A stretch of DNA of 64,000 nt from contig NZ_JBJDPS010000005.1 of assembly GCF_044901685.1 (NCBI RefSeq), positions 431,159-495,158 on the forward strand, read 5' to 3'. This DNA is from Micromonospora_G sp044901685. Its GTDB lineage: Bacteria > Actinomycetota > Actinomycetes > Mycobacteriales > Micromonosporaceae. The notes below the pieces were generated by a model that saw only the letters and a program-made list of their open reading frames with translations, searched no databases and had not been told where the DNA came from. Both the position numbers and the translations under genes were made by a program. Below, piece by piece: positions 33,911-42,193 of the stretch (position 1 is the stretch's first letter; each line of letters begins with the position of its first letter).

Positions 33911-34969
33911 TCAGCCGGGTGACGTCTGACGTCCGAACTGGCCCATCGCACGGCGCTCCGGGCGCAGCACCGAGGTCTCGGTGCCGGCACCGACGGCGAT
34001 GCCGCCGAACAGGTCACGTACCGCCTCCCGGGCGTCGTGCCGTGGGCGCCAGCCCAACTCCTGCTCGGCCCGGGACCAGTCGGTGATCGGCACCCCGGCG
34101 GTGAGGTCGATCCAACCCGGCTCGGTGGGCAGCAGCCGCAGCCGCCAGGCCGCCTTGGCCGCCATCCGGAGCAGGAACACCGGGACCGGTATCGTCCGGC
34201 CGCCCATCTCCTCGGCGAGCACCGGTCCGTCGAGCACCGGTTCCGCGGCGATGTTGAAGGCGCCCCGGTGGTCGCCGCTCAGGGCCAACCAGTACGCCTC
34301 CGCCAGGTCCTCGGCGTGCACCACCTGGATGCGCAGCTTCTTGTTCCGGGGGACCAGCGGCAACCGTCCCGACCGCAGCCAGGAGACCGGCAGCACCCGA
34401 CCGATGAAGTACCGCCTGATCTGGGCACCCGCCTCCCGTTGGAAGACCAGCGCCTGCCGCATCCGGATGATCCGCAGCTCCGGGTGGTCGTGCTCCACCC
34501 CGTCCAGAACCGCCTCCACCGCCGCCTTGTCGGTGCTGTAGCCGGAGCCACCGACCCCGGTCGCCGGCCAGCTCTCCGAGACCCGACGGTCCTTCGGCCC
34601 ACGGGAGTACGCGCCGATCGACGACGCGTACGCGAACGTCCCCACCCCGGCCTCGTCGACCGCCCTGAGCAGGTGCCGGGTGCCGGTGAGGTTCGTCCGC
34701 CGCAGCAGTGCGCGGCGGTGGCTGGGCTGGATCTGCCAGGCCAGGTGCACCACCGCGTCCACGCCACGGAGTGCCTCGGTCAGCCGGGGCACGTTGTCGA
34801 CTTCACCCAGGTCCAACGCGTGCCACCGGACCCGGTCGTACGGTGCGCCCACCGTCTCCGAGGGCGGCCGGCGGGCGATCCCGACCACCTCGATGTCCGG
34901 TTCCTGAGCCAATCGGCGCAGCAGCGCGGTTCCGACGTTGCCGGTGGCCCCGGTGATGGCGATACGCAT
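33911..34969 (-). CDS. NAD-dependent epimerase/dehydratase (extended SDR)
   Basis: A 352-residue protein with N-terminal NAD motif ITGATGNVGTALLRRL (5-20), VDAVVHLAWQ, YASSIGAYSRG (catalytic-type serine/tyrosine region) and a GYSTDKAAVEAV segment supplying the YxxxK tyrosine and lysine. It therefore appears active. Extended SDRs of this type modify nucleotide sugars or act as atypical reductases; the substrate is unknown. AAGGAG runs directly into the ATG at 34969, an unusually short spacing. Convergent with the HTH gene with a 7-bp gap. Confidence 0.87.
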   Translation of the reverse strand: MRIAITGATGNVGTALLRRLAQEPDIEVVGIARRPPSETVGAPYDRVRWHALDLGEVDNVPRLTEALRGVDAVVHLAWQIQPSHRRALLRRTNLTGTRHLLRAVDEAGVGTFAYASSIGAYSRGPKDRRVSESWPATGVGGSGYSTDKAAVEAVLDGVEHDHPELRIIRMRQALVFQREAGAQIRRYFIGRVLPVSWLRSGRLPLVPRNKKLRIQVVHAEDLAEAYWLALSGDHRGAFNIAAEPVLDGPVLAEEMGGRTIPVPVFLLRMAAKAAWRLRLLPTEPGWIDLTAGVPITDWSRAEQELGWRPRHDAREAVRDLFGGIAVGAGTETSVLRPERRAMGQFGRQTSPG

Positions 34970-35094
34970 CTCCTTCTCTACCCGGCCGCCGTCCGGTCAT
35001 GCCTGGTCCGGGTGGCGCGCCATGCCTGGTCCGGGTGGCGAGCCGATCGCCGGGCGGACGGTTTGCCCGTCCTGCGGAGGGGAATCCGGCGCCG

Positions 35095-35946
35095 ATGCGA
35101 GCGGTGCTGAACAAACTCGAGCAGGCCAGCCAACTCGACCGGGTCGGCGACCGGATCCAGCGGGGCATCTGGTCCGCGCTGCCCCGACGCTGGATGCGGG
35201 ATTTGCTGCACGGCGTCTGGCTCGGCCATCCACTGCACCCGGTGCTGGTGCAACTGCCGGTCGGCGCCTGGACCGCCAGCGCCATCCTGGACATGTTGCC
35301 GGGCCAGCGACGGGCCTCGACCGCGCTGGTCGCGGTCGGTACCTTCGGGGCCGTACCGGCCGTGCTCGCCGGGTGGAACGACTGGGCCTCGCTCTCCCAG
35401 TCGCAACGGCGGGTCGGCCTGGTCCACGCCGTGGCGAACGGCATCGGACTGGCGCTGTACGGCGCCTCGCTCGGCACCCGGCTCAGCGGCCGTCACGGCA
35501 TCGGCCGGATCCTCGGCTGGGCCGGTCTCTCCGCGGCCAGCGGTGGCGCGTTCCTCGGCGGGCACCTCGCGTACAAGATGGGCGCCGGGGTCAACCAGGC
35601 CGTCCCCGAGATGCACCGGATCGACGAGGGCTGGCACGCGGTCGCCGATCTGGGCGCGCTGCCCGAGGCGAGCCTGGTGACCAGGAAAATCAACGACGTC
35701 GGGGTGCTGATCTACCGCGACGGGGAGAACGTCACCGCGATGCTCGAACACTGCGCGCACCAGGGCGGGCCGCTCGGCGCGGGCGACCTCACGAAGGTCG
35801 ACGGACACGTCTGCGTGGTCTGCCCGTGGCACGGCAGCACCTTCCGGCTGGACAACGGCGAGGTGGTGCACGGCCCGAGCGCCACCGACCAGCAAACCCT
35901 GCCGACCCGGACGATGGGCGGGGTGCTGGAGATCCGACTGCCCTGA
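35095..35946 (+). CDS. DUF2231 membrane domain fused to a Rieske [2Fe-2S] domain
   Basis: A 283-residue protein. Residues 1-175 form a DUF2231-type membrane module with about four helices (GHPLHPVLVQLPVGAWTASA, TFGAVPAVLAGW, HAVANGIGLALYGAS, AASGGAFLGGHLAY). Residues 185-280 are a Rieske domain with both cluster ligand pairs, CAHQGG and CPWHGSTF. This points to a membrane-associated electron carrier; partners are unknown. The ATG at 35095 is chosen; the frame extends upstream to 34999 through GC-rich repeats (CATGCCTGGTCCGGGTGGCG occurs twice) that do not look coding. Confidence 0.88.
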   Translation: MRAVLNKLEQASQLDRVGDRIQRGIWSALPRRWMRDLLHGVWLGHPLHPVLVQLPVGAWTASAILDMLPGQRRASTALVAVGTFGAVPAVLAGWNDWASLSQSQRRVGLVHAVANGIGLALYGASLGTRLSGRHGIGRILGWAGLSAASGGAFLGGHLAYKMGAGVNQAVPEMHRIDEGWHAVADLGALPEASLVTRKINDVGVLIYRDGENVTAMLEHCAHQGGPLGAGDLTKVDGHVCVVCPWHGSTFRLDNGEVVHGPSATDQQTLPTRTMGGVLEIRLP

Positions 35947-35948
35947 CC

Positions 35949-35988
35949 GGCACCGAATCTCCGGCCCCGGCACCGAACCTCCGGCCCC
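35949..35988. repeat. 20-bp tandem duplication after the Rieske gene
   Basis: GGCACCGAATCTCCGGCCCC is followed by the same 20 bp with one change, in the spacer between convergent genes. Confidence 0.85.
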
Positions 35989-36014
35989 GGCGGCGCTGCC
36001 CGAACCCGCCGGGC

Positions 36015-37160
36015 TCAGTCCCGTCGGTGCCGGCCGCCGTCGCCGGCCCCGCTCGGGGTGCTGGTCGCCGGCCGGCGGCGCAACCCGAGCACCGCGCCGA
36101 TCTGGGCCCCGACGATGCTGGCCACCGCGATCACCGCGCTCACCGCGAGGGGCCGGTTCAGGCTCTCCACCCCGCTGGCCCGAGAGGCGCCAACCGCGTA
36201 CGTGGTGACCCCACCCGGCTGCTGCTCGCCGGCCGGCGGCGGGGCAGGCTTTTCCGGAGCCGGTTTCTCCGGCGACGGCCAACCGTTGGTCGGCGCCTCG
36301 GTCCGCTGCTCGGCCGGCGGCGGGGTCGCCACCAGGCCGGTCGCGTGCGTGCGTACGCCCCGGTCCTGCGCGTCCGCCGGCAGGTGCAGGAGCTGACCGG
36401 GCTTGATCCGGTCGGGGTTGCGGATCTGGTTCGCCTTGGCCAGGTCCCGGAAGCGGTCGAAGTCGCCGAGGTAGCGGTCGGCGATCGTGCCGAGGTAGTC
36501 GCCCTCCTCGACCCGGTACACCGGAACCGGCTCCTCGGCCGGCGCACCCGGTGCCGCCATCGCCCCGGCCCGGGTCTGGCTGACCGGGGTGGTGGCGAGC
36601 GGCGCCGCCCCGGTGCGCCCGTACGGCGCCGCCGCCCAGGCGCTCGGCGCCTGCTCGACGACGGTCGACGCGGACGCGGTGTGCACCGTTGGCGCGTACC
36701 CGGCGGTCGCGGCGCTGACCGGCGCGTAGGGCGCGGCGGCGACGGTCCCGGCTGCCACCGACGTGGCCGCGGTCGCCGCCGGACTGGTCACCAGGATCAG
36801 GGCGGCGGCCCCGACCAGCGCCGCCACCGCACGCTGCTGCCGGCGCAGACCGGGCAGCCGGATCGCCGGCCGGCGCAGGATCCGGGCCGGCAACTCCACG
36901 AGTACGGAGAGCGCGAACGACGCCCAGCCGAGCCAGCCGACGATCGCCAGCGCGCGCAGGAAGAGTTGCCCATCATCGCGACTGGTCAGCGCCGACCCGA
37001 TCTCCGCCAGCGTCGGTACGTGGTCGGGCAGCGGGTTGCCGGCGACGGCCAGCAGCGCGATCGGCGCGCCGGCCACCAGCGCGACCAGGATGAGGAGCGA
37101 GCAGAGACCGGTGAGGAACTGCCCGGTACGCCGGGCCGCCGATACGCGCGCTGCGGGCAT
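36015..37160 (-). CDS. LysM-domain membrane protein at the end of the Tad operon
   Basis: A 381-residue protein with an N-terminal membrane region (LTGLCSLLILVALVAGAPIALLAV and WLGWASFALSVLVEL), a third hydrophobic segment (AVAALVGAAALILVTSP), an Ala-rich stretch, a LysM domain (YRVEEGDYLGTIADRYLGD to IKPGQLLHLPAD, about 230-275), a Pro-rich linker and a final membrane helix (AVSAVIAVASIVGAQIGAVLG). LysM binds peptidoglycan or chitin. GGGAGG precedes the ATG. It starts 16 bp after the stop of the TadG-like gene, so it is probably co-transcribed and may anchor or guide the pilus machinery through the wall; this is inference. Confidence 0.82.
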   Translation of the reverse strand: MPAARVSAARRTGQFLTGLCSLLILVALVAGAPIALLAVAGNPLPDHVPTLAEIGSALTSRDDGQLFLRALAIVGWLGWASFALSVLVELPARILRRPAIRLPGLRRQQRAVAALVGAAALILVTSPAATAATSVAAGTVAAAPYAPVSAATAGYAPTVHTASASTVVEQAPSAWAAAPYGRTGAAPLATTPVSQTRAGAMAAPGAPAEEPVPVYRVEEGDYLGTIADRYLGDFDRFRDLAKANQIRNPDRIKPGQLLHLPADAQDRGVRTHATGLVATPPPAEQRTEAPTNGWPSPEKPAPEKPAPPPAGEQQPGGVTTYAVGASRASGVESLNRPLAVSAVIAVASIVGAQIGAVLGLRRRPATSTPSGAGDGGRHRRD

Positions 37161-37176
37161 GACGTCGCCTCCCTAC

Positions 37177-37599
37177 CTACGGTTCCGTACGGAGCAGTGC
37201 GGTCGCCCTGCCCTCGACGTCGATCGAGTTGCTGAAGCCGAGAAAGTCGAGCATGTAGCGGTCGTACTGGACGCTGACGGTGACCGTGACGTCCTGGCCG
37301 CCCGCGAAGGCGTTGAAGTCGACCGCGACCAGGGTCGCCTGGGCGTCGTTGACGTAGGCGTTGATCCTGGCGTAGGCGGCAGCCTCGTCGAGCACGATGC
37401 CGCCGCCGCCGATCGCGGCCGCACGGTCGATCTCCTGACCTCCGGCGCGAGCCGCCTCCGCCGCCAGGTTGTCCGCACGTTGCAACGCGCGTAGTTGTCC
37501 CGCTCCGTCGTAGGACATGCCGATGACCGCGAATATCCCCAGCATCGCGACAGCGAGGAAGAGGCTGACCCGGCCGGCGTCCCGGTGATCCCCGTTCAT
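37177..37599 (-). CDS. TadG/TadE-like membrane-anchored protein, atypical prepilin motif
   Basis: A 140-residue protein of the Tad locus. The N-terminus, GDHRDAG followed by RVSLFLAVAMLGIFAVIGMS, has the glycine and hydrophobic helix of TadE/TadG proteins, but position +5 after the glycine is Phe rather than Glu, so prepilin-peptidase cleavage is doubtful. TadG-like N-termini often show this. The remainder (GQDVTVTVSVQYDRYMLDFLG) is extracytoplasmic. It overlaps the preceding pseudopilin by 4 nt (ATGA). Confidence 0.8.
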   Translation of the reverse strand: MNGDHRDAGRVSLFLAVAMLGIFAVIGMSYDGAGQLRALQRADNLAAEAARAGGQEIDRAAAIGGGGIVLDEAAAYARINAYVNDAQATLVAVDFNAFAGGQDVTVTVSVQYDRYMLDFLGFSNSIDVEGRATALLRTEP

Positions 37600-38078
37600 G
37601 ACGTCAAGGTCCTGCTCCGGTAACGATCCAGCGGTGAGACGAAGGTGGCCTGGCGCATCCGGGTGGACTGCACGTTCAGGGCGGAGATCGACAGATCCTG
37701 GTAGGACACGTTGCATCTGACCGTCACCTCGACCGAGGCGTTGGATCCGAGCGGGCTGCTGAACGCGGCGTACAGCGAGGTCTTCTCGTTGTCGACGAAG
37801 CCGGCGAAGAGGACCGTCGAGCCCGTCACGCAGGACAACCCGGCCTGCCCCAGGGCCGCGTTCGCGGCTTCCGTGGCCGCCGTCTGGGCATCGCCGGGGG
37901 TTCGCGCGATCGACGCCGCGCGGGCGGCGTCGTGCGCGGCGGAACCTATCGCCTCGTCCGCGATGGCGGTTCGGCCCAGCACCGCGGCCACCACCATGAG
38001 GCCCAGGAAGGCTGGTGCGAGGATGGCGACCTCGATCGAGACCGATCCGCGTGCGGCCATCCGGCTCCGCCACCTCAT
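37596..38078 (-). CDS. TadE-type pseudopilin
   Basis: A 160-residue minor pilin. The prepilin signal MRWRSRMAARG|SVSIE has Gly11 and Glu at +5, as needed by the A24 prepilin peptidase encoded at 45807, followed by a hydrophobic helix (VAILAPAFLGLMVVAAVLG). The C-terminal part is extracellular with two cysteines (LSCVTG, VRCNVS). It overlaps both neighbours by 4 nt (ATGA), so all three small proteins are made in a coupled way. M at 38060 is an alternative start. Confidence 0.87.
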   Translation of the reverse strand: MRWRSRMAARGSVSIEVAILAPAFLGLMVVAAVLGRTAIADEAIGSAAHDAARAASIARTPGDAQTAATEAANAALGQAGLSCVTGSTVLFAGFVDNEKTSLYAAFSSPLGSNASVEVTVRCNVSYQDLSISALNVQSTRMRQATFVSPLDRYRSRTLTS

Positions 38079-38524
38079 GGGGTCACCGGTGTCAGTCGTT
38101 CCACCGTGCCGTGTGCGGTCTCGCTGATCGTCGGCAGTGTGACGAACGGGACCACCTGAACCGCCTGTCCCTGTACGGTGGCGCTCACCTCGGTCGTGGC
38201 GCCTCCGACCGGGGTGACCGTCACCTGGGCACCGATCAGCCACCCGCCGGCCTTGGCCAGGAACTCGTTCGCCCGTTGCGCTCCGACACCCGGTCCGGCC
38301 TGGTAGGCCCGCTGGGCGCTGACCGCCTCCTGCGCCGCGTTCAACGCCGTCGTGCGGGCCAGGAACCAGGCGGCGGCCTGAATGGAGAGCATGAGTAGCA
38401 CCAGGATCGCCGGCATCACGATTGCCAGTTCGAGCGGCGTGGCGCCGCGATCCCGGGCCTCGGGCATGATCCGGTTCCGGGCCGCCGTGGCCCGGAACCG
38501 GATCCTTGCCGCGAGCTGTCGCAT
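38075..38524 (-). CDS. TadE-type pseudopilin
   Basis: A 149-residue minor pilin. The basic leader ends ARDRG and is followed by ATPLE, giving the G|xxxxE prepilin cleavage motif (Gly27, Glu32), then a hydrophobic helix (LAIVMPAILVLLMLSIQAAAWFL). The extracellular part is small. Pseudopilins of this kind help start or stabilise Tad pili. ATGA overlap with the next gene. Confidence 0.88.
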   Translation of the reverse strand: MRQLAARIRFRATAARNRIMPEARDRGATPLELAIVMPAILVLLMLSIQAAAWFLARTTALNAAQEAVSAQRAYQAGPGVGAQRANEFLAKAGGWLIGAQVTVTPVGGATTEVSATVQGQAVQVVPFVTLPTISETAHGTVERLTPVTP

Positions 38525-38531
38525 GTGATGG

Positions 38532-38750
38532 CTACTGGGGTGCCACGGGGTTCTGGGTGTTGGGAATGGCGTTCATCCAGTTCTGCGCCCGAGCGAGGGC
38601 GAGACCGGTGACCACCAGGGCGATGAAGACCAGACCCGAGATGATGACCGCGGTGGGTACCGGGCTGTCGCCGCGGTCCCGCTCGCTGGCGCTGCGCAGT
38701 TCCGCGAGACGCAGCGCGATGGTGGTGTGTAGGTAGATGGCGAGCTGCAT
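38532..38750 (-). CDS. small single-helix membrane protein in the Flp-pilin position
   Basis: A 72-residue protein between tadC and the pseudopilins, where Flp pilin genes often lie. A leader ending SERDRG is followed by DSPVPTAVIISGLVFIALVV. The glycine and helix resemble a prepilin, but +5 is Pro, not Glu. It has GAGGAG 8 nt before the ATG, a strong site that fits a highly expressed product. It may be the major pilin of this locus or an accessory membrane protein; no canonical Flp gene is present in the window. Confidence 0.75.
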   Translation of the reverse strand: MQLAIYLHTTIALRLAELRSASERDRGDSPVPTAVIISGLVFIALVVTGLALARAQNWMNAIPNTQNPVAPQ

Positions 38751-38793
38751 GTTCCGAACTCCTCTGCTTCCGAAAGGTTGGCTCCGGCGCGGA

Positions 38794-39663
38794 TCAGATC
38801 CGAGCGACGAATGGGTAGAGGACGAAGCCCATCAGGACGAACACCAGCAGGGCTCCGGGGATGTCGAGCCGGCTGGTGACGGCTTCGGCTTTGGCGAGGT
38901 TGTCCGTCCGGATCTGGTCCCGGAGGGAGTCGGCCCGGCTCCGGAGGGTCTCGTTTACCTGGGCGCCGTCCGTGCCCGAGGACTGCATGATCGCGCCGAC
39001 GTCACCGAGTTCGGCGACCCCGATCCGGTCGGCGAGATCGCGCAACTCGTCCCAGGGCGAGTGCATCTGAAGCTGGGCCATGCGAAGGCTTTCCCTGATG
39101 CGCTCGAACACCCAACCGTCGCAGACGCTCGCGGCCCGTTCGAGCGCCTGTACCGGTCCGTGAGCCGCCGACAGTTGCAGCGCGACCAGATCGAGGTACG
39201 CGCACACCGCCTGCCGGAACTCACGGCTGGCCTTCTGGGCCTTGGAGAGCACGCTCTGATGGGCGATCAGTGCGGCCACCAGGGAGAGACCCAGCGCGGC
39301 GACCACCGGAACGACCAGTGGCAGGTGGACTCCGGCCAGGAAGAGCAGCGCCGCCGAGACGCTCGGCAGTGCCAGCCCGATCAGAGCACTCGTGACGATC
39401 GAGAGCGTGTACTGCTCCGGGGTCTGGTCGATCAGTGCCAGTTGACGCGTGGGTGGCCGGAGCCAGCGGGTGATCCCACTCAACCAGTCGAGGTTGCGCG
39501 ACGAGGGCGTGGACCCGACCGGCGCCGCCGGCTGATGCAGCCGACGAAGTGCCGGCCCCAGGGCTGGGGTGGCCGGCATCATCTCCCGGACCAGGACGAA
39601 GACTCCGAGGCCGACCGTGGATCCGCCGACCACCCCGAGCGTGAGCTGCCAGTTCAGGATCAT
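38794..39663 (-). CDS. tadC: TadC-like inner-membrane platform protein (T2SSF domain)
   Basis: A 289-residue membrane protein of the type II secretion F family. The T2SSF core includes ASREFRQAVCAYLDLVALQL and AELGDVGAIMQSSGTDGAQV, with C-terminal helices (GALLVFVLMGFVLYPFV). It forms with TadB the membrane platform for pilus assembly driven by the CpaF/TadA ATPase. ATGA overlap with tadB. Confidence 0.9.
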   Translation of the reverse strand: MILNWQLTLGVVGGSTVGLGVFVLVREMMPATPALGPALRRLHQPAAPVGSTPSSRNLDWLSGITRWLRPPTRQLALIDQTPEQYTLSIVTSALIGLALPSVSAALLFLAGVHLPLVVPVVAALGLSLVAALIAHQSVLSKAQKASREFRQAVCAYLDLVALQLSAAHGPVQALERAASVCDGWVFERIRESLRMAQLQMHSPWDELRDLADRIGVAELGDVGAIMQSSGTDGAQVNETLRSRADSLRDQIRTDNLAKAEAVTSRLDIPGALLVFVLMGFVLYPFVARI

Positions 39664-40568
39664 GCCAGTACCTCCTCCGCCTTTGGCGGCGCGAGGAATC
39701 GAGCCGGGCGGGGTGGCAGGCTCATCCTGCGTACCCAGACGAGCAGGGCAACGAATACCGCTCCCAGGACGGCCATCACGGTCTGCCCCGCCGGGGTGCC
39801 GTACGGGCGCATGTAGTTCGGGTTGAGCAGCCCGTACGCCAGGATCAGCAGCGTCATCCCGGTCAGGAAACGGACCGCGAACCGAGGCTGGGTTCGCTTC
39901 GCCTCCACCTCGCGTCTGGTGGCCACCTCGGCGGCGGCGGCCGACGCGATCGAGCCGAGTACGTCGCCCAGGCGCTCACCGCGGTCGGTCAGGTGCAGGA
40001 TCAGCGCGGCGACCACCTGGTCGCACACCGGGTCGCCGATCTCGTCGGCGAACGCGAGCAGCGCGGGTTTTGCCAGCCAGCCGGCCTGTAACCGGGCAGC
40101 CAACAACCGCACCTCCTCGTCGATCTCCTCCGGGCAGGTGGAGACCGTACCGACGATGGCCTGTTGGAGCCCCTGCCCCGTACTGGACATGTCCTTGAGC
40201 CGGCGGGTCCATTCGCCGACCGCCTCGATCCGTGAGATCGCGCGCTGCTCCGCCTTGCCGGCGGTGAAGAGCCACGGTGTGCCGGGCACCGCGATCGCGA
40301 CCAGCAGCCCGATCACCGGGAGCCCGGTCAGCAGGAACGCCACCGCGCCGGCCAGCACCGCCGTACCGAGCAGTGCCTGGTGCCGGAGGTGTTCGGCTCG
40401 GCTGGTGCCCGAACCCTGCCAGAGCTGACGCAGCCACTGGTTGGAGCCGCCCGGCGGCGGGGCCGGACGGGTCGTTCCGACCAGCGCCACCACCAGCAGG
40501 AGCAGGCCGGCTACGCAGGCCCCACCGGCGAGGACCGCGATCAGTTCGAGGTTGCCCAGGGGAATCAC
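39660..40568 (-). CDS. tadB: TadB-like inner-membrane platform protein (T2SSF domain)
   Basis: A 302-residue T2SSF protein. N-terminal helices (ELIAVLAGGACVAGLLLLVVALVG and FLLTGLPVIGLLVAIAVPG), a cytoplasmic F domain (EWTRRLKDMSSTGQGLQQAI ... ERLGDVLGSIASAAAAEVAT) and C-terminal helices (FLTGMTLLILAYGLLNP, VMAVLGAVFVALLVWV). It starts with GTG overlapping the cpaF stop by 4 nt. Confidence 0.9.
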   Translation of the reverse strand: MIPLGNLELIAVLAGGACVAGLLLLVVALVGTTRPAPPPGGSNQWLRQLWQGSGTSRAEHLRHQALLGTAVLAGAVAFLLTGLPVIGLLVAIAVPGTPWLFTAGKAEQRAISRIEAVGEWTRRLKDMSSTGQGLQQAIVGTVSTCPEEIDEEVRLLAARLQAGWLAKPALLAFADEIGDPVCDQVVAALILHLTDRGERLGDVLGSIASAAAAEVATRREVEAKRTQPRFAVRFLTGMTLLILAYGLLNPNYMRPYGTPAGQTVMAVLGAVFVALLVWVRRMSLPPRPARFLAPPKAEEVLA

Positions 40569-42193
40569 CGCGTCGTCCCGTTCGTCCGGGTCGCGAGACG
40601 GGTCCGGCGTGGGCGTCGCCAGGCGCCCGTACCGGCTTCGATGTAGCGGCTCAGCAGTCGGGGGTCGTAGCCGATCCGGAGCAGTTGGTCGCGGATCCGT
40701 TCCGGCAGGTGACGGGGAATCGCCCGGCCGTCCGGGCCGGGACCGAAGATCGTGGTGGTGGTGATGCGACCCGTCTCGCCGGCACCGATGACCTCCTCGA
40801 TGTGCGAGACGAACCGGTGCTTGCGACCGCCGATCGCGGTCTCGTCCTCCACCGTCACGTAGACGATCAGGTCGAGCGCGTTACCGGCCATCCGGCGGGC
40901 CTGGTCGACGGTCATCTCCCGACCGTGCGAGAGCGCCAGCTCGATGATCCGCTCGCTCACCCCGGCCGGCGTACGGGCGTGGATGGTGCACATCGAGCCC
41001 CGACTGGTGGTCATCGCCTGCAACATCGGAACGATCTCGCGGGAACGGACCTCGCCGACGATGATCCGGAGTACGCCCATCCGCAGCGACACCGGGATCA
41101 GGTCGGCGATGGTGACCTCGCCGGCCGGGCGCCCGTCGAGGCCGCGTTCGCCGTGCCCCTCCCGGGACTCGAAGCTCATCACCGCCCGGTGTTTGATCCC
41201 ACGCCGGGTCGGGAGCAGCTCCCGGCTCTCCTCCAGCACCACGTACGGCTCGTCCGCCGGGATCTCGTCCATCAGCGCCCGGATGACGGTCGTCTTCCCG
41301 GCACCGGCGAGCCCGGCCACCATGATGTTCAGCCCGGCCGCCATCGCCGCCCGGAGGAAGTCGCGGATCAGCAGGTCGATCATCTCGTCCAGGTCGCCCC
41401 GCTCACCGGCGATCTCGTCCAGGCTCACGTCCAGGGTGTTGTGCTTCCGGATGACCGCGTACGGACGGTGGCTGACCAGGTAGACCGCCGCCAACCGGCT
41501 GCCGTCGGGCAACTGGAGGTCCAGCGTCGGCTTGGAGGTGGAGAGCGAGCGTTCGGTCGACCCGGCCCGCCGTGCCGCCGCCTGGAGGATCTCCACCAAC
41601 TCCTCGTCGCTGTCCGCGATCGGGTCGACCCAGTCGACGCCGCCGCCGTGCCGGGTGATCCGTACCAGGTCGCAGCCGAGGATGTGCACCTCTTCGATGG
41701 TGTTGTCGACCAGCAGGGTCTGTAGCCGTCCCAGCCCGACGAGTTCGGCGGTGACCTGGTCGAGCAGCGCCCGTTCCTCGTTGGCGTGCATCGGCGTACC
41801 GGCCCGACGGGCACCGTCGGCGTACTCCCCGACCACGGCGACCGCGATCCGGGCCCGCTCGGTGTCCTCCTCGTCCGCCGTGAACTCCCGGCCGCGCTGC
41901 CAGAGGGTCAGTCGTTCGCTCAGCTCGCGGCGGAGTTCGCGGACCACCGCGAAATCGATCCGTGGCCGGGGCGTGGGTGGCGGGGGCATGGGCGGTGCGC
42001 TGCCCGGCGCGGCGAACGCGGCGTGCGGGTACGGCGGGCTTCCGTGTGTCGACGAGCCGTTTCCGCTGGTCGGGTTGCCGATCGGCGCGGCCGGCGGCCG
42101 CTGGTGTCGTCCGTTCACCGGGATCGGCGGCACCGTCGAGGTGACGCCGTTCTCCCGCTGCCGAGGGTCGTGGGAGACGGGCTCAAACCGCAT
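40565..42193 (-). CDS. cpaF: CpaF/TadA pilus-assembly ATPase
   Basis: A 542-residue secretion ATPase of the VirB11/CpaF group that powers Tad pilus assembly. A disordered Pro-rich N-terminus (to about 80) is followed by an N-terminal domain and the ATPase core: Walker A GLAGAGKTT, Walker B-type region VLRIIVGEVRSREIVPMLQAM and the conserved SMCTIHA. ATG 42193 begins MRFEPVSHD and overlaps the CpaE-like gene by 11 nt; the longer frame upstream is that gene's sequence read out of frame. Confidence 0.94.
   Translation of the reverse strand: MRFEPVSHDPRQRENGVTSTVPPIPVNGRHQRPPAAPIGNPTSGNGSSTHGSPPYPHAAFAAPGSAPPMPPPPTPRPRIDFAVVRELRRELSERLTLWQRGREFTADEEDTERARIAVAVVGEYADGARRAGTPMHANEERALLDQVTAELVGLGRLQTLLVDNTIEEVHILGCDLVRITRHGGGVDWVDPIADSDEELVEILQAAARRAGSTERSLSTSKPTLDLQLPDGSRLAAVYLVSHRPYAVIRKHNTLDVSLDEIAGERGDLDEMIDLLIRDFLRAAMAAGLNIMVAGLAGAGKTTVIRALMDEIPADEPYVVLEESRELLPTRRGIKHRAVMSFESREGHGERGLDGRPAGEVTIADLIPVSLRMGVLRIIVGEVRSREIVPMLQAMTTSRGSMCTIHARTPAGVSERIIELALSHGREMTVDQARRMAGNALDLIVYVTVEDETAIGGRKHRFVSHIEEVIGAGETGRITTTTIFGPGPDGRAIPRHLPERIRDQLLRIGYDPRLLSRYIEAGTGAWRRPRRTRLATRTNGTTR

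Noticed and set aside
34938..37235. A 765-codon frame on the + strand.
   Set aside because: It spans the Rieske gene in the wrong frame and then the antisense of the LysM gene, with Arg/Pro/Gly-rich sequence and no recognisable fold.
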